IMG/VR virus record: IMGVR_UViG_3300031963_000388
Location: 1 to 38,585 of that record
Reading direction: 5' to 3' (one strand)
Length of the DNA: 38,585 bases
Origin: a virus
Below are positions 8,192 to 14,940 of the stretch, piece by piece. Under the pieces are notes generated by a model that saw nothing but the letters and a program-made list of their open reading frames with translations, was not told the DNA's origin and searched no databases. Each line of letters begins with the position of its first letter. The first letter of the stretch is position 1. A program made the translations under genes and the position numbers.

Positions 8192-8282
8192 GGCGCGGGC
8201 CGGTAAAAGACCAACCAGCAGGCAGGTTGAATTTTTTTTGGAAAAGGTTTTAGTAACCTCCAAGGGAGGTAAATGCATATAA
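8076..8282 (+). CDS. Second ribbon-helix-helix-like protein, overlapping the first
   Basis: This 68-residue ORF also has an RHH pattern in its C-terminal part: a strand (LLAVWLPREL), helix A (VARVRVEARAGKR) and helix B (SRQVEFFLEKVL). It overlaps the previous gene by 116 nt in another frame, and the N-terminal ~22 residues in the overlap look unstructured. Translation may really start later, at TTG or GTG codons near the LLAVW segment. Its 3' coding sequence contains the second GGTTTTAGTAACC site. Two consecutive RHH proteins could be a repressor and antirepressor pair or a duplication. Confidence 0.55.
   Translation: MPLAQRPSPRKTTSPSPKQPKELLAVWLPRELVARVRVEARAGKRPTSRQVEFFLEKVLVTSKGGKCI
8227..8256 (+). 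promoter_or_regulatory. Candidate promoter overlapping operator O2
   Basis: TTGAAT (8227-8232) is separated by 18 nt from TAGTAA (8251-8256), which lies inside the second GGTTTTAGTAACC site. This repeats the arrangement at 7888-7918 and would serve the excisionase-like gene at 8332. Confidence 0.4.
8246..8258. promoter_or_regulatory. Operator-like site O2, GGTTTTAGTAACC
   Basis: This is an identical copy of the 13-bp site, 338 bp after O1 and 72 bp before O3. It lies within the 3' end of the second RHH-like gene. AAA precedes both O2 and O3. Confidence 0.65.
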
Positions 8283-8317
8283 TGCAGGTGCAGTATAAGC
8301 AAGTTTTTATTGCTAAA

Positions 8318-8330
8318 GGTTTTAGTAACC
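8318..8330. promoter_or_regulatory. Operator-like site O3, GGTTTTAGTAACC
   Basis: This is the third identical copy. It ends 1 nt before the ATG of the excisionase-like gene, so occupancy would be expected to block transcription or translation start. Confidence 0.65.
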
Positions 8331-8331
8331 C

Positions 8332-8571
8332 ATGAACACAACAGACGAGATCACAACAAACGAGGCGGCGGATCTGCTGCATTGCTCGACACGAACCATC
8401 TACCGGGCGATCCGCTCCCGCGAACTGGAGGCTTGCAAGCCTTTTGGGAATGCGGGCGGTCACCGGATATCCCGTGCGGTGCTGGAGGCATGGTATGCCG
8501 ACCGCCGGAAGGCGACGATGAACCGGAACGCCGCGCAGTCGGTCGCCATGAAGAAGAGGAGGGCCGTCTAA
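8332..8571 (+). CDS. Excisionase-like HTH protein (MerR/HTH_17 type)
   Basis: The 79-residue protein has a helix-turn-helix of the excisionase/MerR type: ITTNEAADLLHCSTRTIYRAIRSREL, then a wing with GGHRISRAVLEAWY. Such small proteins bend DNA at att sites or control promoters. It lies directly after the third operator-like site, in the same gene set as integrase, so an excisionase (Xis) role is likely. A very basic tail (MKKRRAV) follows the domain. It overlaps the next tiny gene by TAATG. Confidence 0.8.
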   Translation: MNTTDEITTNEAADLLHCSTRTIYRAIRSRELEACKPFGNAGGHRISRAVLEAWYADRRKATMNRNAAQSVAMKKRRAV

Positions 8572-8672
8572 TGGAAACGATCCTTCGCTGCATCGATTAT
8601 GCGTTCGACTTTATCTGGATGATTTCGCCGGTTGTCATACTGGCGGTCTGCGCGTGGAGGTTGGCGAAATGA
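8571..8672 (+). CDS. Tiny membrane peptide
   Basis: This 33-residue ORF (METILRCIDYAFDF then a hydrophobic segment WMISPVVILAVCAW and a basic end) has one predicted transmembrane helix. It is coupled on both sides: TAATG with the HTH gene and ATGA with the next ORF. No function is recognisable. The tight coupling is the main reason for listing it. Confidence 0.45.
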   Translation: METILRCIDYAFDFIWMISPVVILAVCAWRLAK

Positions 8673-8821
8673 GCGCCTCCTTCGCTATCGCTCTTGCGAT
8701 CCTCACGCTGGGGTCGTGCTTCGCGTCCTACAACCTCGGCCAGCGAAACATCATGCGCCGGATGCGCGACATCCAAGAGAAACGCCGCCGCTGGGCGGAA
8801 TGGGAAGATTTCGAGGACTAG
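8669..8821 (+). CDS. Small membrane-anchored protein
   Basis: The 50-residue ORF starts with a hydrophobic helix (FAIALAILTLGSCFASY), followed by a basic, Trp-containing helix (MRRMRDIQEKRRRW) and an acidic end. It overlaps the upstream tiny gene by ATGA. The layout is an N-terminal anchor with a short cytoplasmic helix; function unknown. Confidence 0.5.
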   Translation: MSASFAIALAILTLGSCFASYNLGQRNIMRRMRDIQEKRRRWAEWEDFED

Positions 8822-8839
8822 TCCTCACCACAAGAAAGC

Positions 8840-8867
8840 GCCCCGAAGGACGGCAATCCAACGGGGC
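8840..8867 (+). other. Small hairpin before the recT-like gene
   Basis: GCCCCG (8840-8845) pairs with CGGGGC (8862-8867), with a possible inner GGA/TCC pairing. No T run follows, so it is unlikely to be an intrinsic terminator. It may be an mRNA structure or processing site in the 80-nt gap before the recombination genes. Confidence 0.35.
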
Positions 8868-8901
8868 AAAGTTAAACCACAAGAAAAGCAGTAATAACAA
8901 A

Positions 8902-9687
8902 ATGAGTAATAATACACAACTAGCACAAGTCAACATTCCATTAACGGAAATGCAGGAGATGGCGAAGATCGGCGTTGAGTCGAATTTCTTTGGCATCAAG
9001 AAACCCACCGAGGCGCTCGCGCTGATGCTGATTGCGCAATCCGAGGGGAAGCACCCCGCCACGGTCTTTAGCCAATATCATGTGATCCAAGGTCGCCCGG
9101 CCTTGAAGAGCGATGCAATGCTCGCCCGCTTCCAACAAGCCGGTGGGCGGGTTGAGTGGCACACGCACACCAACGAAAAAGTGAGCGCAACATTCATCCA
9201 CCCGCAAGGTGGTTCCTTGACCGTGGATTGGGATATGCCACGGGCGAAGGAGGCTGGGTTGACCGGCAAGGACAACTACAAGAAATTTCCCCGGCAGATG
9301 CTGCGTGCGCGGGTGATCAGCGAGGGAGTGAGAGCCGTATACCCCGGAGTCCTGCAAGGAATGTATACACCGGAAGAGGTGCAGGAGTTTGACGCTCCTC
9401 GCCCGGTTCGTTCCGCAAAAGTGGAGGTCGTCGAGGTGAAGACCGAGCCGGTCGTGGAAGTGCCGGTCGTGCAGATCAAGATGGCAACGAAGTGGGCAGA
9501 CGAATGGCCCGCCGAGATCGTCGAGGCCGAGGCAGCGGTGAATGCGTTCCTCGTTTCTAAAGGCCAGATCAGCGAGGGGCAAACCTTCCGCGACATCACC
9601 GATGAGAACTACCGCAAGCGGGTTTTGGCTAATACCGCCAAGTTTCTCGCAGCAGTCAATGCGGCTTCGCAAAAGGAGGCAGCATAA
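8902..9687 (+). CDS. RecT-like single-strand annealing protein
   Basis: From ATG 8902 the product is 261 residues. Its core resembles RecT-family phage recombinases: SNFFGIKKPTEALALMLIAQSEG, a segment with HVIQGRPALKSDAMLARFQQAGG, then the C-terminal core with KFPRQMLRARVISEGVRAVYP. These proteins anneal complementary single strands in phage recombination and repair. The acidic tail is variable. The next gene overlaps by TAATG and encodes a PD-(D/E)XK nuclease, giving the usual exonuclease-plus-annealase pair. Longer upstream start codons exist but would overlap the tiny membrane genes. Confidence 0.82.
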   Translation: MSNNTQLAQVNIPLTEMQEMAKIGVESNFFGIKKPTEALALMLIAQSEGKHPATVFSQYHVIQGRPALKSDAMLARFQQAGGRVEWHTHTNEKVSATFIHPQGGSLTVDWDMPRAKEAGLTGKDNYKKFPRQMLRARVISEGVRAVYPGVLQGMYTPEEVQEFDAPRPVRSAKVEVVEVKTEPVVEVPVVQIKMATKWADEWPAEIVEAEAAVNAFLVSKGQISEGQTFRDITDENYRKRVLANTAKFLAAVNAASQKEAA

Positions 9688-10706
9688 TGAGCGCCATCAG
9701 ACACTCGGCCCTTCCGAAATTGGCTCAATGCGCCTGCTACGAATCCAATCCCGTGGCAGGCCCGGCGGCGGAGCGCGGGACACGCCTTGATGCGGCGTTC
9801 CGAGCGATGCTCATGGCGCAGCCGGTCGCGGTGGAGCTATCCTCGGATGAACTGGAATCGGTGGCGTGGGCAGTCGCCAAAGTCCGCGAACTTGCGGACG
9901 GCGCTCCCGTTGAAGCTGACGAGGCCAAGCTCAAGGTGGTGACTCCCGGCATGACCCATGTCGGAACCGAGGATGCCCGCGCTGCGGTGCGGTTGAAATC
10001 CTTCGATCTGAAGTCGGGAAGCCTACGCTCTTACCTTGAGCAAGCCGCAGCCTACTCGCTCGGCAATATGGAACGCGATTTCGCGCAGGAGTGGACGACC
10101 TACATGGTCTTTTGCGACCAGCGCGAGGTTGTCGAATACCATTTCACCTACGAGCAGGCCGAGGAGATCGTGGGCGGAGTGCTGGCGGCGGTGAACGACC
10201 CGGCCAAGGTGCCTACCCCGTGTGAATACTGCAACTGGTGTAAAAAGGCAGACAAATGTGTCGCCCGAACCACGCCGGTCACCGAGACGCTGGCGGTCGT
10301 GGAATCCCCGGTGTCATTGGAGGCGATGAAGTCGGAACTCGTCGCGAACCCGGAGCGCCTCGGCAAGTTCCTGCAAGCGGCGGCGATGTTTGAAGACTTC
10401 GTAGACGAGGTCAAAACGGCAGCGAAGGAGCAGATGGCAACCGGCGTGGTTGTGCCTGGTTGGAAACTCCAAGAGGAGGCAGGCCGCGAGCATTTCGACC
10501 GCATCGCCATCGTCCGGGCGGCAATTGCCGGCAAATCGGGCCTCGATGATCTCGTCGCCAACCTCGGCGGAAAGATGACCGGCAGCAAATTCCGCGAGTG
10601 GTGCGCGAAGATGGGTGTGCCGGTGCAGGAGGAGCAGGCCGTGGTCGGCAAGAAGATCGTGAAGCTCGTCGTGGACAAACCCAAGAAAGCGAGGGCATCT
10701 AAATGA
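9687..10706 (+). CDS. PD-(D/E)XK nuclease, Cas4/RecB-like with cysteine cluster
   Basis: The 339-residue protein has the RecB/Cas4 nuclease pattern: GTRLDAAF (residues 31-38), a metal-binding Asp near GTED (93-96), D107-x-K109 in SFDLKSG and Gln119 in LEQAAAY. Cysteines at 15/17 near the N-terminus and at 179, 182, 185 and 191 (CEYCNWCKKADKC) match the N-plus-C-terminal arrangement that holds an iron-sulphur cluster in Cas4 and AddB-type nucleases. It is translationally coupled to the RecT-like gene and preceded by AAAGGAGG. The likely role is resecting double-strand ends for annealing. The C-terminal ~110 residues are not recognised. Confidence 0.8.
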   Translation: MSAIRHSALPKLAQCACYESNPVAGPAAERGTRLDAAFRAMLMAQPVAVELSSDELESVAWAVAKVRELADGAPVEADEAKLKVVTPGMTHVGTEDARAAVRLKSFDLKSGSLRSYLEQAAAYSLGNMERDFAQEWTTYMVFCDQREVVEYHFTYEQAEEIVGGVLAAVNDPAKVPTPCEYCNWCKKADKCVARTTPVTETLAVVESPVSLEAMKSELVANPERLGKFLQAAAMFEDFVDEVKTAAKEQMATGVVVPGWKLQEEAGREHFDRIAIVRAAIAGKSGLDDLVANLGGKMTGSKFREWCAKMGVPVQEEQAVVGKKIVKLVVDKPKKARASK

Positions 10707-10999
10707 GCGGCGAGGAACTGCGCGAGCGCGGGATCGTTGCCGTGGATGCTAACACCCCGGAGGATTGGAAGGCGACCGCTGACCAAGTGATCGGGTGGTT
10801 GGCCCGGAACGGGGCGGAGTTTACCGCCGAGGATGTCCGGCCTTGGGTCGGCGAGCCTCCCCACCCGAATGCATGGGGAGCGAGGTTCGCGGCAGCGGTC
10901 AAATCGGGGGTGATCACTCACCTGTGCTACCGCAAAGCGAAGCGGGCGAGCGCCCATTGCCGGGTGCTGGCTGTTTACAGGGGGGCGTCATGTGGATAA
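10703..10999 (+). CDS. Small probable winged-helix protein
   Basis: The 98-residue protein has the pattern of a small phage winged-helix family: an N-terminal helix (EDWKATADQVIGWLARNG), FTAEDVRPWVGEPPHPNAWGARFAAAVKSGVI, then strand-like segments and SAHCRVLAVYRG. Similar small proteins occur near recombination and resolvase genes in many phages. It overlaps the nuclease gene (ATGA) and its last 8-10 nt overlap the methyltransferase start. The biochemical role is unknown; DNA binding is inferred from the fold pattern. Confidence 0.65.
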   Translation: MSGEELRERGIVAVDANTPEDWKATADQVIGWLARNGAEFTAEDVRPWVGEPPHPNAWGARFAAAVKSGVITHLCYRKAKRASAHCRVLAVYRGASCG

Positions 11000-12438
11000 T
11001 TCCATTACAACTCTCGAAATGTGCGCCGGATATGGCGGCATTGGACTTGGACTCAAAAACATCTTTGGCGAGCGATTGCGCACCCTCGCATATTGTGAGC
11101 TTGAGGGGTTCGCCCAAGCCAATCTCATCAGTAAGATGGAAGCGGGACTCTTGGATGTCGCACCTATATGGAGCGATCTTAAAACCTTCCCATACGGATC
11201 GTTTCACGGATTGGTGGACATCCTCATTGCAGGATACCCTTGTCAGCCATTCTCTGCAGCAGGCAAGCGGCTCGGAGCCGAAGACCCTCGGCACCTCTGG
11301 CCGCACATCGCAAGAGCAATTGGAATTATTCGCCCTCGACTCTGTTTCTTTGAAAATGTCGAAGGACACATCAGCCTTGGACTCCGCGAAGTCATTGGAG
11401 AGCTGGAAGGCATTGGTTACACGGCGTCGTGGGGAATATTCAGCGCGTCTGAAGTCGGGGCGCCTCACCAGCGCAAGCGGGTCTTCATCTTGGCCGTCTA
11501 CAATAGCCTCGGAGGTGCGGCAGGGGTTTCAAGATCGCTCGCGTGGAATGAAGGGATCGCAGGAGAGTTTGACCACGGTGGTGGTGAAGGAGTCGGCGAA
11601 CTGGCCGACACCGGACGCATCGAACCACAGGGATGGTGCGGTGCTGCGGACGGACAACAATCTGGAGCAGGGCGGATTCCACGGGGTGAGTCTACACCAC
11701 GCCATGACCAAGTATGGCCAAGCCGCCCCGGAGAGCAGCAATACGCATGGGAGCCGCCAAGGGTTGTGGTTGACGCCAAGAGCCAACGAGCCGGACAACG
11801 ATCCGAACTTTGCAGCGAGGAATGCGGATCGGGGAGCGCATTGCCACGGGACATTGAGCAGTCAGGCGAAGCAACTCTGGCCAACGATCACAGCCCACAC
11901 GCCGGACATGGAGAGCAACGGCCCGAACGGACACTCAGGGACTTATCTGGCGGGTGCGGTGAAGCAATGGGCAACGCCACAAGCGAGCGGGACTTCAACC
12001 AGACCCAACAAGACAACACCGAGGCAGGGGTTGACTTTGATCGAGCAGGCGAGGGCGAACGAATGGCGCACACCCACGGTAGCCGAGGAGAAGAACCAAG
12101 GCACAAGCTCGCAGATATACTTACAGAACCAAGTGGGTGCTGTGCAGAAACAATGGGCAACGCCGATCCAAGGCGATTCGCATCTGGCATCAACGCCGGA
12201 AGTGGCGCAGAAGCGGATCGAGGAGGGCAAAGTGACATTGAGCAGGCAGAATCCGGGCAAGCTCAACCCTCGGTGGGTCGAGACGCTGATGGGCCTACCA
12301 GTGGGATGGACTATGCCGAGTTGCAAGTCTCCTGTGATAATCGAACTGACGAACTGCGCCTCCTCGGCAACGGAGTCGTGCCAGCAACAGCAGAGCGAGC
12401 ATTCAGAACTCTTTGTGAGGAACTCTCAAAATGACTAA
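10990..12438 (+). CDS. Overprinted WPTP-repeat protein, nested in the methyltransferase gene
   Basis: A second frame is open across the whole methyltransferase gene: ATG at 10990, two nt before the methyltransferase GTG, and a stop 4 nt after its stop; 482 residues. Its sequence does not look random. It contains EQLELFALDSVSLKMSKDTSA, RRGEYSARLKSG and SGSSSWPS. Repeats of W-x-[TS]-[PTI] type follow, with the Trp codons at 11491, 11602, 11767, 11878, 11968, 12064 and 12154, and then LNPRWVETLMGLPVGWT. I recognise this layout from phage and prophage proteins of unknown function often found beside cytosine methyltransferases. Whether it is translated here cannot be decided by reading. Confidence 0.5.
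   Translation: MWIIPLQLSKCAPDMAALDLDSKTSLASDCAPSHIVSLRGSPKPISSVRWKRDSWMSHLYGAILKPSHTDRFTDWWTSSLQDTLVSHSLQQASGSEPKTLGTSGRTSQEQLELFALDSVSLKMSKDTSALDSAKSLESWKALVTRRRGEYSARLKSGRLTSASGSSSWPSTIASEVRQGFQDRSRGMKGSQESLTTVVVKESANWPTPDASNHRDGAVLRTDNNLEQGGFHGVSLHHAMTKYGQAAPESSNTHGSRQGLWLTPRANEPDNDPNFAARNADRGAHCHGTLSSQAKQLWPTITAHTPDMESNGPNGHSGTYLAGAVKQWATPQASGTSTRPNKTTPRQGLTLIEQARANEWRTPTVAEEKNQGTSSQIYLQNQVGAVQKQWATPIQGDSHLASTPEVAQKRIEEGKVTLSRQNPGKLNPRWVETLMGLPVGWTMPSCKSPVIIELTNCASSATESCQQQQSEHSELFVRNSQND
10992..12434 (+). CDS. DNA (cytosine-5)-methyltransferase
   Basis: The 480-residue product (GTG start) has the C5-methyltransferase motifs in order: motif I CAGYGGIGLG (11-20) for S-adenosylmethionine, motif IV GYPCQPFS with catalytic Cys84, motif VI ENV (121-123), motif VIII QRKRVF (160-165) and motif X LLGNGVVP (from 457). 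It would methylate phage DNA, probably against host restriction. Between motifs VIII and X lies an unusual low-complexity region with repeated LADT, MGNAT, MAHT and MGNAD units and WPSRPGEQQYAWEPPRVV. These units are exactly the codons read as W-x-T-P in the overlapping frame. The start overlaps the previous gene; the stop overlaps the DUF1376 gene (ATGA). Confidence 0.9.
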   Translation: MDNSITTLEMCAGYGGIGLGLKNIFGERLRTLAYCELEGFAQANLISKMEAGLLDVAPIWSDLKTFPYGSFHGLVDILIAGYPCQPFSAAGKRLGAEDPRHLWPHIARAIGIIRPRLCFFENVEGHISLGLREVIGELEGIGYTASWGIFSASEVGAPHQRKRVFILAVYNSLGGAAGVSRSLAWNEGIAGEFDHGGGEGVGELADTGRIEPQGWCGAADGQQSGAGRIPRGESTPRHDQVWPSRPGEQQYAWEPPRVVVDAKSQRAGQRSELCSEECGSGSALPRDIEQSGEATLANDHSPHAGHGEQRPERTLRDLSGGCGEAMGNATSERDFNQTQQDNTEAGVDFDRAGEGERMAHTHGSRGEEPRHKLADILTEPSGCCAETMGNADPRRFASGINAGSGAEADRGGQSDIEQAESGQAQPSVGRDADGPTSGMDYAELQVSCDNRTDELRLLGNGVVPATAERAFRTLCEELSK

Positions 12439-13132
12439 GCGCCCAGCGTTTCAATTCTACCCTTCGGACTTTTTAGTCGGCACGGCAATCCTCACGCCAG
12501 AGGAAACAGGCATCTACATTAGACTGCTTTGCTACCAATGGACAAACGGTGGACTCATAAACTGTGTGCCGATATTGGCGAGGCTTGCTGCTTGCGAAGA
12601 CGAGGGTGCTGTTGCCGCAGTTATGAGCCTCAAGTTTGAAGAAGGAGAAGATGGAAAATTGTATAACAAGCGACTGGAGGAGGTGAGGCAGGAGCAGGAG
12701 CAATATCGTGAAAAACAACGCGAAAATGCTAAAAAACGATGGGCCGTCGATGCCGTGGCAATGCCACCGCATAAGTCTGGCATCGAAGTGGCATCAAATC
12801 GGCATATCCCAAAGCCATGCTCTTCTTCTTCACCTTCTACTTCTAATACTTCTTCTAAAGAAGAAGTAGGGGTGGAGTTTCCGGCGAACCTCAAGTCGGC
12901 GGATTTCGGATCGGCTTGGGAAGGCTACCTTGCCTACCGGAAATCCTCCCGACTGAAATCCCTCGCCCCGGCATCCGTGCAAGCTCAACTCCGCAACCTC
13001 TCGGAGATGGGCCATGATGCGGCCATCGAGGCGATAAACCAATCCATCGCCAACGGGTGGCAGGGAATCTTCCCGCCCAAACTCAAGAAACCGGCACCAG
13101 TTAAAGCAAAGGAGGTCGATCTGTCATGGTAG
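12431..13132 (+). CDS. DUF1376/YdaU-like replication-region protein
   Basis: The 233-residue protein starts with the DUF1376 pattern: FQFYPSDFLVGTAILTPEETGIYIRLLCYQW, followed by a helical region and KLYNKRL. A charged helix, a low-complexity Ser/Thr stretch (residues ~135-150) and a C-terminal domain follow. Phage DUF1376 proteins commonly sit just before a DnaC-like helicase loader and are thought to act in replication initiation. The same arrangement is seen here, with overlapping starts and stops on both sides. Confidence 0.8.
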   Translation: MTKRPAFQFYPSDFLVGTAILTPEETGIYIRLLCYQWTNGGLINCVPILARLAACEDEGAVAAVMSLKFEEGEDGKLYNKRLEEVRQEQEQYREKQRENAKKRWAVDAVAMPPHKSGIEVASNRHIPKPCSSSSPSTSNTSSKEEVGVEFPANLKSADFGSAWEGYLAYRKSSRLKSLAPASVQAQLRNLSEMGHDAAIEAINQSIANGWQGIFPPKLKKPAPVKAKEVDLSW

Positions 13133-13821
13133 CCACGGTTCAAGCCTGTGCGACACCGGAGTGCTTCAACTCGGTGCCGGTGCCTAGCGAGGACTTCGTG
13201 AAGTTTTTCTCCACGATGAAAATCCTCTGCGAGGACTGCGACCTTCGCCGGATCGAGATGCTCAAACAGGAGCAGGTTTTAATGGAGCAGCAAAGGCGGC
13301 AGGAGGCTTTCCACACCCTCTGCCCTCCACTCTACCGCGAAAGCGACCCGCAACGCATTCCAGCGGCATTTCTGCGCGAATGCGAGGCATGGGAGGTTTC
13401 GCCGATGGGGCTGGGTTTTGTCGGAATCGCGGGAACCGGCAAGACCCGTGCGGCGTGGATGCTTCTCAAGCGTCTGCATTTCAGCGGGGTTCGCGTGTTT
13501 GGCATCACGGCCACGGCATTTGCCAAGGCGTGTGCCGACCAATGGCACGATGACCCGCAGGCCAAGGGCATGGCCGAGGACACGCTGACCCGGTGCCGCC
13601 GGACAAAGGTGCTGCTCCTCGACGACCTCGGGAAAAACAAGATGACCGAGCGGGCGGAACTGGAACTCTTCGACCTACTGGAACACCGGACGAGTCACGA
13701 ACTCCCGGTGATCTGGACGGCGAATGCGGGCCGGGAAACGCTGAAACAAATGCTCTCGTCCGACAGGGGCGAGCCGATCCTCCGCCGGTTAGCGGAGTTT
13801 ACCAAGGTGGTGACGGTATGA
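13126..13821 (+). CDS. DnaC-like AAA+ helicase loader
   Basis: The 231-residue protein has Walker A GIAGTGKT (100-107) and Walker B VLLLDDLG (162-169), followed by ELFDLLEHRTSHELPVIWTANAG, a sensor-1-like strand ending in Asn. The C-terminal RRLAEFTKVV resembles the end of DnaC/IstB ATPases. The N-terminus carries four cysteines (C8, C13, C35, C38) that could hold zinc. It probably loads the host replicative helicase onto phage DNA, together with the DUF1376 protein upstream. A good ribosome site (AAAGGAGGT) precedes the start. Confidence 0.85.
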   Translation: MVATVQACATPECFNSVPVPSEDFVKFFSTMKILCEDCDLRRIEMLKQEQVLMEQQRRQEAFHTLCPPLYRESDPQRIPAAFLRECEAWEVSPMGLGFVGIAGTGKTRAAWMLLKRLHFSGVRVFGITATAFAKACADQWHDDPQAKGMAEDTLTRCRRTKVLLLDDLGKNKMTERAELELFDLLEHRTSHELPVIWTANAGRETLKQMLSSDRGEPILRRLAEFTKVVTV

Positions 13822-13997
13822 AGATAGATTTCTATGAAGCTGATATGCTTGCGTGGTTTTTGCGTGACTTCAAAGATGAATTCATCGAATGCGCGGAGGA
13901 TTTCGGCTGGGAAACAATCGATGGAGAAAAATACCACGCCAAGTTAATGGCTATGGCTATGAAGAATTTATACAGAGAACTTGAAGATGCAATTTGA
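13818..13997 (+). CDS. Small acidic protein of unknown function
   Basis: The 59-residue product is acidic and helical (FYEADMLAWFLRDFKDEFIECAEDFGWETIDGEKYHAKLM). The start overlaps the loader stop (ATGA), and its 3' end overlaps the PD-(D/E)XK gene. Base composition drops in GC from here to about 14450, suggesting it arrived with its neighbour. No family recognised. Confidence 0.55.
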   Translation: MKIDFYEADMLAWFLRDFKDEFIECAEDFGWETIDGEKYHAKLMAMAMKNLYRELEDAI

Positions 13998-14448
13998 TCT
14001 ATTCGATTTAGAGCAGTTTCAAGAAACGATTTGCGACACCCAATCAAATGATAATTGCAGGTTTGGGCTTATTTCTGAAATGCAATTCGTTCTTAAAGCA
14101 ATTGAGTTAGGGTATAGTGTTTTCACACCCTACGGTCACGCGCAAAAAGTCGATCTTGTTTTGCATAAGCCACCATCCAAATCGATTACAATTCAAATCA
14201 AAAAAGCGACACCAAAAGCAGGAGACAAGTGGCAAATCTCAACATCATGTAAAAAAAGAACATCAAAGGGAACATTTTATACAAATTACCAGAGAGGTGA
14301 TTTCGATTTCTTGGTCGCACACATTGCAGAACTAAACCTTTGGAGTATTTACAGGATTGAAGAAGTCAGCGGCAAATCCTCGGTTGGGTGGGGCAGGTTT
14401 GGTTCCCGCCGAAACAATTACGAAATTCTGGAACAAAGTTTTGACTGA
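13987..14448 (+). CDS. PD-(D/E)XK endonuclease, group I intron-associated type
   Basis: From ATG 13987 the protein is 153 residues; an in-frame TTG lies at 13981. It resembles the PD-(D/E)XK family found in some group I intron homing endonucleases: GLISEMQFVLKAIELGYSVFTPYG, then a catalytic K-type strand DLVLHKPPSKSITIQIKKA, and YQRGDFDFLVAHI. Such enzymes cut specific DNA sites and can spread as free-standing homing genes. Its lower GC content than its neighbours supports recent transfer. Its last codons, TTT GAC TGA, are themselves part of a dispersed motif copy (14439-14452). No intron is visible beside it. Confidence 0.72.
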   Translation: MQFDLFDLEQFQETICDTQSNDNCRFGLISEMQFVLKAIELGYSVFTPYGHAQKVDLVLHKPPSKSITIQIKKATPKAGDKWQISTSCKKRTSKGTFYTNYQRGDFDFLVAHIAELNLWSIYRIEEVSGKSSVGWGRFGSRRNNYEILEQSFD

Positions 14449-14452
14449 TACC
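14439..14452 (+). promoter_or_regulatory. TTTYGACTGATACC motif, copy 3
   Basis: TTTTGACTGATACC overlaps the stop codon of the PD-(D/E)XK gene (Phe-Asp-stop) and directly abuts the candidate TTG start of the next gene. The homing-type gene ends exactly in the motif. Confidence 0.8.
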
Positions 14453-14647
14453 TTGAACACGCTACAACACTACCTCCACGCGCAAAGTTACGACGAGATC
14501 GACACGATGAATACCCTCCAAGACCACGGCATCGTGAGCGACAATTGCGTGACCGCTGCCGAGGTCGGCGACACCGGCAAAGCGGTTTCGTTCCTCAATA
14601 ATCTCCCGCCAGAACACAAACCAAAGAAAATACACAAAACAAAATGA
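14453..14647 (+). CDS. Small protein of unknown function
   Basis: I choose TTG 14453, immediately after the motif copy, by analogy with other genes that begin 0-9 nt after the motif; this gives 64 residues. The frame is open further upstream (to 14357), but that part overlaps the endonuclease gene. The product has an N-terminal helix (NTLQHYLHAQSYDEIDTMNTL), a central VTAAEVGDTGKAVSFLNNLP and a basic tail (KPKKIHKTK). No family recognised. It overlaps the next gene by ATGA. Confidence 0.5.
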   Translation: MNTLQHYLHAQSYDEIDTMNTLQDHGIVSDNCVTAAEVGDTGKAVSFLNNLPPEHKPKKIHKTK

Positions 14648-14940
14648 TTACATTATCTATTGATGTCACCCAACTCGACAAGGCCCGCTTCAAGCGGATC
14701 ACCCGCAAAAACGGCAACCAGGCTATTTTCGCCGACCTCGTTTTGATCCCGACCCCGGGAGGGGAATTCGGGGATTACATGGTCAAGCAGTCGATCAGCA
14801 AGCAGGAGCGCGAAAGCGGAATCCAGACCCCGATCCTCGGCAACGCCAAGCAGGTCGTCCCCATCGAGAAAGCCACCAAACAAATCCAAAACCATGTCGA
14901 AAAAACCCACACAGAAGACGGTGAAGAAATCCCCTTCTGA
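14644..14940 (+). CDS. Conserved small phage protein, possibly ssDNA-binding
   Basis: The 98-residue protein resembles a small phage family in replication regions: MITLSIDVTQLDKARF, a strand with QAIFADLVLIPTPGGEFGDYMVKQSISKQERESGI, and TPILGNAKQV, then an acidic tail ending EEIPF. A small strand-rich core with an acidic C-terminal tip is reminiscent of single-strand DNA-binding proteins, but the match is to a poorly characterised family. It sits among replication genes and overlaps the following ORF by 47 nt. Confidence 0.6.
   Translation: MITLSIDVTQLDKARFKRITRKNGNQAIFADLVLIPTPGGEFGDYMVKQSISKQERESGIQTPILGNAKQVVPIEKATKQIQNHVEKTHTEDGEEIPF

Noticed and set aside
13987-14448. Group I intron around the PD-(D/E)XK gene
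   Set aside because: No split host gene or intron core is visible; neighbouring ORFs are intact and overlapping.
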